6,440 nucleotides of DNA, taken from contig PLDP01000038.1 of NCBI GenBank assembly GCA_003136795.1, forward strand, positions 24,388 to 30,827. Direction: 5' to 3'. Positions 4,524-6,440 of this stretch are shown here, piece by piece (position 1 is the stretch's first letter; every line of letters begins with the position of its first letter). Made by a program: the position numbers and the translations under genes. Source of the DNA: Actinomycetota bacterium (GTDB lineage Bacteria; Actinomycetota; Thermoleophilia; Gaiellales; Gaiellaceae). The notes under the pieces are model-generated. The model saw only the letters and a list, made by a program, of their open reading frames with translations. It did no database searches and was not told where the DNA came from.

Positions 4524-5254
4524 TCGCGCAAACCAAAGCCGAACTGCTCAAGATCCGCTCCACCCGCACCACGTTCGGGCTCGTGCTCGGGATGATCGCG
4601 CTCATCCTCCTCTTCGGCCTGCTCGCCGGGCTGCTCACCAAGACACCCAACCTCCTCACCAAAGACGACCACCGCGCCGTGCTCGGCGTCGGCAGCATCG
4701 CCGGAGTCTTCTCCGCGCTCGTCGGTGTACTGCTCGTCACGAGCGAATACCGCTTCGGGACGATCCGGCCGACCTTCCTCTTCACCCCGCGCCGCTCACG
4801 CGTGATCGGCGCGAAGCTCGCAGCGAGCATGCTCGTCGGAGTCGCGTTCGGGATCGTCGGCGAGGGCATCGGCTTCGGGCTCGTCTACCTCATCCTCAAG
4901 GGTCGCGGCATCCCGTTCGCCTTGACCGGCGGCGAGCTCACCCTCCTGCTCTTCGGAACGCTCGCCGGAATCGTGCTCTGGGCCGCAATCGGCGCCGGAG
5001 TCGCCGCGATCGTCCGAAACCAAGTCGGCACGATCATCGGGCTGCTCGCCTGGGGCTTCATCGTCGAAAACCTCCTCTTCGCCTTCGTCCCCTCCATCGG
5101 CCGCCTCACACCCGGCGAAGCCCAAAACGCACTCACCGGACTCACCACCAACCACTTACTCTCCCCCGCCGCCGGCGGCGCAACCCTCATCGCCTGGACA
5201 GCCGCGCTCACCCTCATCGCACTCGCGCTTACCGCACGACGCGACGTCAACTAA
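4520..5254 (+). CDS. ABC-2 type exporter permease
   Basis: The 244-residue membrane partner of the ATPase. The GTG start shares GTGA with the ATPase stop, so translation is coupled and the two subunits are made together. Six hydrophobic segments are visible: about 18-38, 57-75, 99-126, 141-165, 169-190 and 218-238. Between the second and third lies SEYRFGTIRPTFLFTPRRSR (75-94), the cytoplasmic signature of BcrB-like/ABC-2 permeases (E-Y-R-x-GT, then P-x-R before the next helix). The short basic N-terminus (KAELLKIRSTR) and final ARRDV are also usual. Such transporters export antibiotics, peptides or lipids; nothing here tells which. The gene ends before a convergent Rid-family gene, with a strong hairpin between them. 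Confidence 0.92.
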   Translation: MIAQTKAELLKIRSTRTTFGLVLGMIALILLFGLLAGLLTKTPNLLTKDDHRAVLGVGSIAGVFSALVGVLLVTSEYRFGTIRPTFLFTPRRSRVIGAKLAASMLVGVAFGIVGEGIGFGLVYLILKGRGIPFALTGGELTLLLFGTLAGIVLWAAIGAGVAAIVRNQVGTIIGLLAWGFIVENLLFAFVPSIGRLTPGEAQNALTGLTTNHLLSPAAGGATLIAWTAALTLIALALTARRDVN

Positions 5255-5319
5255 CGAGCACGCCTTCAAGCGCACTCGTGCGTCGCGAGTTTCTGAGACG
5301 GGACGCGGCGGCTCGAAGA

Positions 5320-5348
5320 GGTGTCTGACACCGCAGGTATCAGACACC
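5320..5348. terminator. Bidirectional hairpin between convergent genes
   Basis: GGTGTCTGA (5320-5328) pairs perfectly with TCAGACACC (5340-5348), a 9-bp stem with an 11-base loop, between the ends of the permease gene and the minus-strand Rid gene. The left half also lies inside a 13-bp palindrome, GGTGTC-T-GACACC (5320-5332), so two folds compete. No T-run is present on either strand. Position favours a shared terminator. Confidence 0.45.
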
Positions 5349-5360
5349 AGGGCGGTGGGC

Positions 5361-5388
5361 TGCGCGAGCGTTCAGGAATGCACCCTGA
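5361..5388 (+). repeat. 28-bp dispersed repeat, copy 7
   Basis: Left arm TGCGCGAGCGTT, centre CAGGAATGCA, right arm CCCTGA. Unlike the other copies it overlaps a gene. Read on the minus strand it supplies the final Rid codons (CTC AGG GTG CAT TCC) and the TGA stop at 5372-5374. Copies 6 and 7 enclose the ABC operon. Confidence 0.88.
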
Positions 5389-5818
5389 GATCGGGCACCG
5401 ACGCCACGGCCTCGATCTCGACCAGCTGGTCTTGATAACCAAGCATCGTGACCCCGAGCAGGGTGCTCGGGGCATCGTGGTCCCCGAAGCGTTCCCGGAT
5501 CGCCTGCCAGGCGGCGACAAGGTCGTCGCGCTGGCTCGCTGCGACGTAGACAGTGGTCTTCACAACGTCGTCGAGTCCTGCACCAGCGGCATGCAGGGCA
5601 GCCTCGAGGTTCCTCATCGCCTGTCGAGTCTGCGCGGCAAGATCGCCCGCGGAGACGATCGCACCCTCGGCGTCCAGCGGACACGCACCCGCCGTGAAGA
5701 GGAGACGTCGATCGTGGGCGGGAACGGCGGCGTAGGCGTACGGCACCTCCTGCGCAAGCCCGCGCACGCGGATCAGCGAGACACTGGCGTCATCCGCCAC
5801 CTCCCGAGTCTCCCACAT
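5372..5818 (-). CDS. Rid family protein (RidA/YjgF/TdcF)
   Basis: A 148-residue Rid-superfamily protein. These small trimeric cytosolic proteins include the enamine/imine deaminase RidA, which removes reactive 2-aminoacrylate, but many subgroups have unknown substrates. Matching regions are LLFTAGACPLDAEGAIVSAG (39-58), QTRQAMRNLEAALHAAGAGL (63-82), VVKTTVYVA (85-93), WQAIRERFGDHDAPSTLLGV (104-123) and QLVEIEAVA (131-139). In the active-site stretch, archetypal RidA has Arg (R105 in E. coli) where I align S118, so 2-aminoacrylate deaminase activity is doubtful. This fits a non-archetypal Rid subgroup. The first 20 residues are slightly longer than usual; ATG 5818 is the outermost start and GTG 5800 is an alternative. 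Residues 144-148 (LRVHS) and the stop are encoded by repeat copy 7. It is divergent from the peptidase-like gene, with a 98-bp gap holding no clear promoter. Confidence 0.92.
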   Translation of the reverse strand: MWETREVADDASVSLIRVRGLAQEVPYAYAAVPAHDRRLLFTAGACPLDAEGAIVSAGDLAAQTRQAMRNLEAALHAAGAGLDDVVKTTVYVAASQRDDLVAAWQAIRERFGDHDAPSTLLGVTMLGYQDQLVEIEAVASVPDLRVHS

Positions 5819-5916
5819 CCCTGCCCGCAGCCAGAGACGCCTGCAATCTCAACAGCGCTGCGTCGACGGCACGCCAAGCTCCCGCGGCCCATGCCGACTT
5901 GTGAGACGCTGCGTGG

Positions 5917-6440
5917 ATGTCGCGTAGCTACCGGGTGTCGGGCTGCGTCGTCACCGAGCACGAGCTCGAGCTGCCCCTTGACCACGCGCACCCGGACGGG
6001 CGCACGCTCACCGTCTTCGCGCGCTCGGTCGCGGCGGACGACGAGAAGCAGCGCCCGTACCTCGTCTTCTTCCAGGGTGGTCCGGGGTCGGAGGCGCCGC
6101 GGCCGATCCCTCCCCAGCCGGGGTTCGGCAAGCGCGCGCTGCAGGACTACACGCTGCTGTTGCTCGACCAGCGGGGAACCGGTCGCTCGACTCCAGTCGG
6201 GACGCTGCCCGGGATGACTCCGGAGCAGCAGGCGGAGTACCTGACGCACCATCGCGCCGATGCGATCGTCCGCGACGCCGAGGCGTTTCGCGAGCACCTG
6301 GGTGTCGATCGCTGGAGCGTCCTCGGTCAAAGCTTCGGGGGGTTCTGCGTCACTTGCTACCTGTCGCATGCACCGGAAGGCTTGCGCGAGGCGTACATCA
6401 CCGCCGGGCTGCCGCCGCTCCGGCGGCCGACCGAGGACGT
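5917..6440 (+). CDS. Proline iminopeptidase-like hydrolase, 3' end outside
   Basis: The first 174 codons of an alpha/beta-hydrolase resembling proline iminopeptidases (peptidase family S33), which release N-terminal proline from peptides in the cytoplasm. The frame has no stop before the window ends. Seen in order: LELPLDHAHPDGRTLTVFAR (17-36), where the DH..P...TL.VFAR pattern is typical of actinobacterial members; oxyanion-hole segment FFQGGPG (51-57), with Gln in place of the usual His; LLDQRGTGRS (82-91); and nucleophile elbow GQSFGG (137-142) with Ser139. The catalytic Asp, His and cap domain lie beyond the edge. The ATG at 5917 gives the family's normal N-terminus, but no good Shine-Dalgarno precedes it. 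Other S33 hydrolases are possible until the rest is read. Confidence 0.88.
   Translation, partial: MSRSYRVSGCVVTEHELELPLDHAHPDGRTLTVFARSVAADDEKQRPYLVFFQGGPGSEAPRPIPPQPGFGKRALQDYTLLLLDQRGTGRSTPVGTLPGMTPEQQAEYLTHHRADAIVRDAEAFREHLGVDRWSVLGQSFGGFCVTCYLSHAPEGLREAYITAGLPPLRRPTED

Noticed and set aside
25..5388. CRISPR array made of the repeated 28-mers
   Set aside because: Spacing runs from about 220 to 2070 bp and the intervals contain genes, copies differ at many positions, and no cas gene is present.
25..5388. Classical integron attC sites
   Set aside because: The repeat lacks the GTTRRRY/RYYYAAC core sites and is shorter than known attC sites. Only the arrangement resembles a cassette array.
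5321..6217. Plus-strand reading frame of 298 codons
   Set aside because: It runs antisense through the whole Rid gene, ends inside the peptidase gene in another frame, and its Arg/Ser-rich translation is typical of a GC-rich shadow.
5773..6369. Minus-strand reading frame of 198 codons
   Set aside because: It is antisense to the proline-iminopeptidase-like gene, whose catalytic motifs are clear on the + strand, and overlaps the Rid gene start.

Overview
The window is GC-rich (about two thirds G+C by eye) bacterial DNA with short intergenic gaps, GTG starts, a probable leaderless gene and protein families typical of high-GC Gram-positive bacteria. An actinobacterial source, possibly the Thermoleophilia, fits. 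That placement is inference, because no taxonomic marker gene is present.

Layout, left to right. At 1-290 there is a minus-strand tRNA gene with a near-perfect cloverleaf but an abnormal anticodon loop, a decayed tRNA 5' half directly after its CCA, and a candidate promoter. At 287-868 (-) and 1073-1591 (+) are two divergent GNAT acetyltransferases. At 1699-2520 (+) is a membrane-anchored protein of unknown function. At 2598-2732 (-) is a 44-residue SnoaL/NTF2-like N-terminus with a good ribosome binding site and no remaining domain. It is divergent from a MarR regulator (reading frame 2721-3284, +), and two 11-bp palindromes lie 20 bp apart between them. At 3519-5254 (+) is a translationally coupled ABC exporter operon (BcrA/DrrA-type ATPase plus ABC-2 permease). 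A strong hairpin separates it from the convergent Rid-family gene (5372-5818, -). At 5917-6440 (+) is the start of a proline-iminopeptidase-like alpha/beta hydrolase, cut by the window edge.

The most striking structure is not a gene. A 28-bp indel-free core occurs seven times (25, 248, 977, 1650, 2554, 3295, 5361), always on the + strand whatever the direction of the neighbouring genes. Consecutive copies enclose one transcription module each: the tRNA, GNAT 1, GNAT 2, the membrane protein, the SnoaL remnant with MarR, and the ABC operon. The seventh copy supplies the last codons and stop of the Rid gene. I do not recognise the family. It could be a dispersed intergenic repeat, a recombination site punctuating cassettes, or a strand-biased chromosome-maintenance motif.

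The genes do not form one pathway. The only clear functional pair is the ABC exporter. MarR may control its divergent neighbour, and perhaps the exporter.
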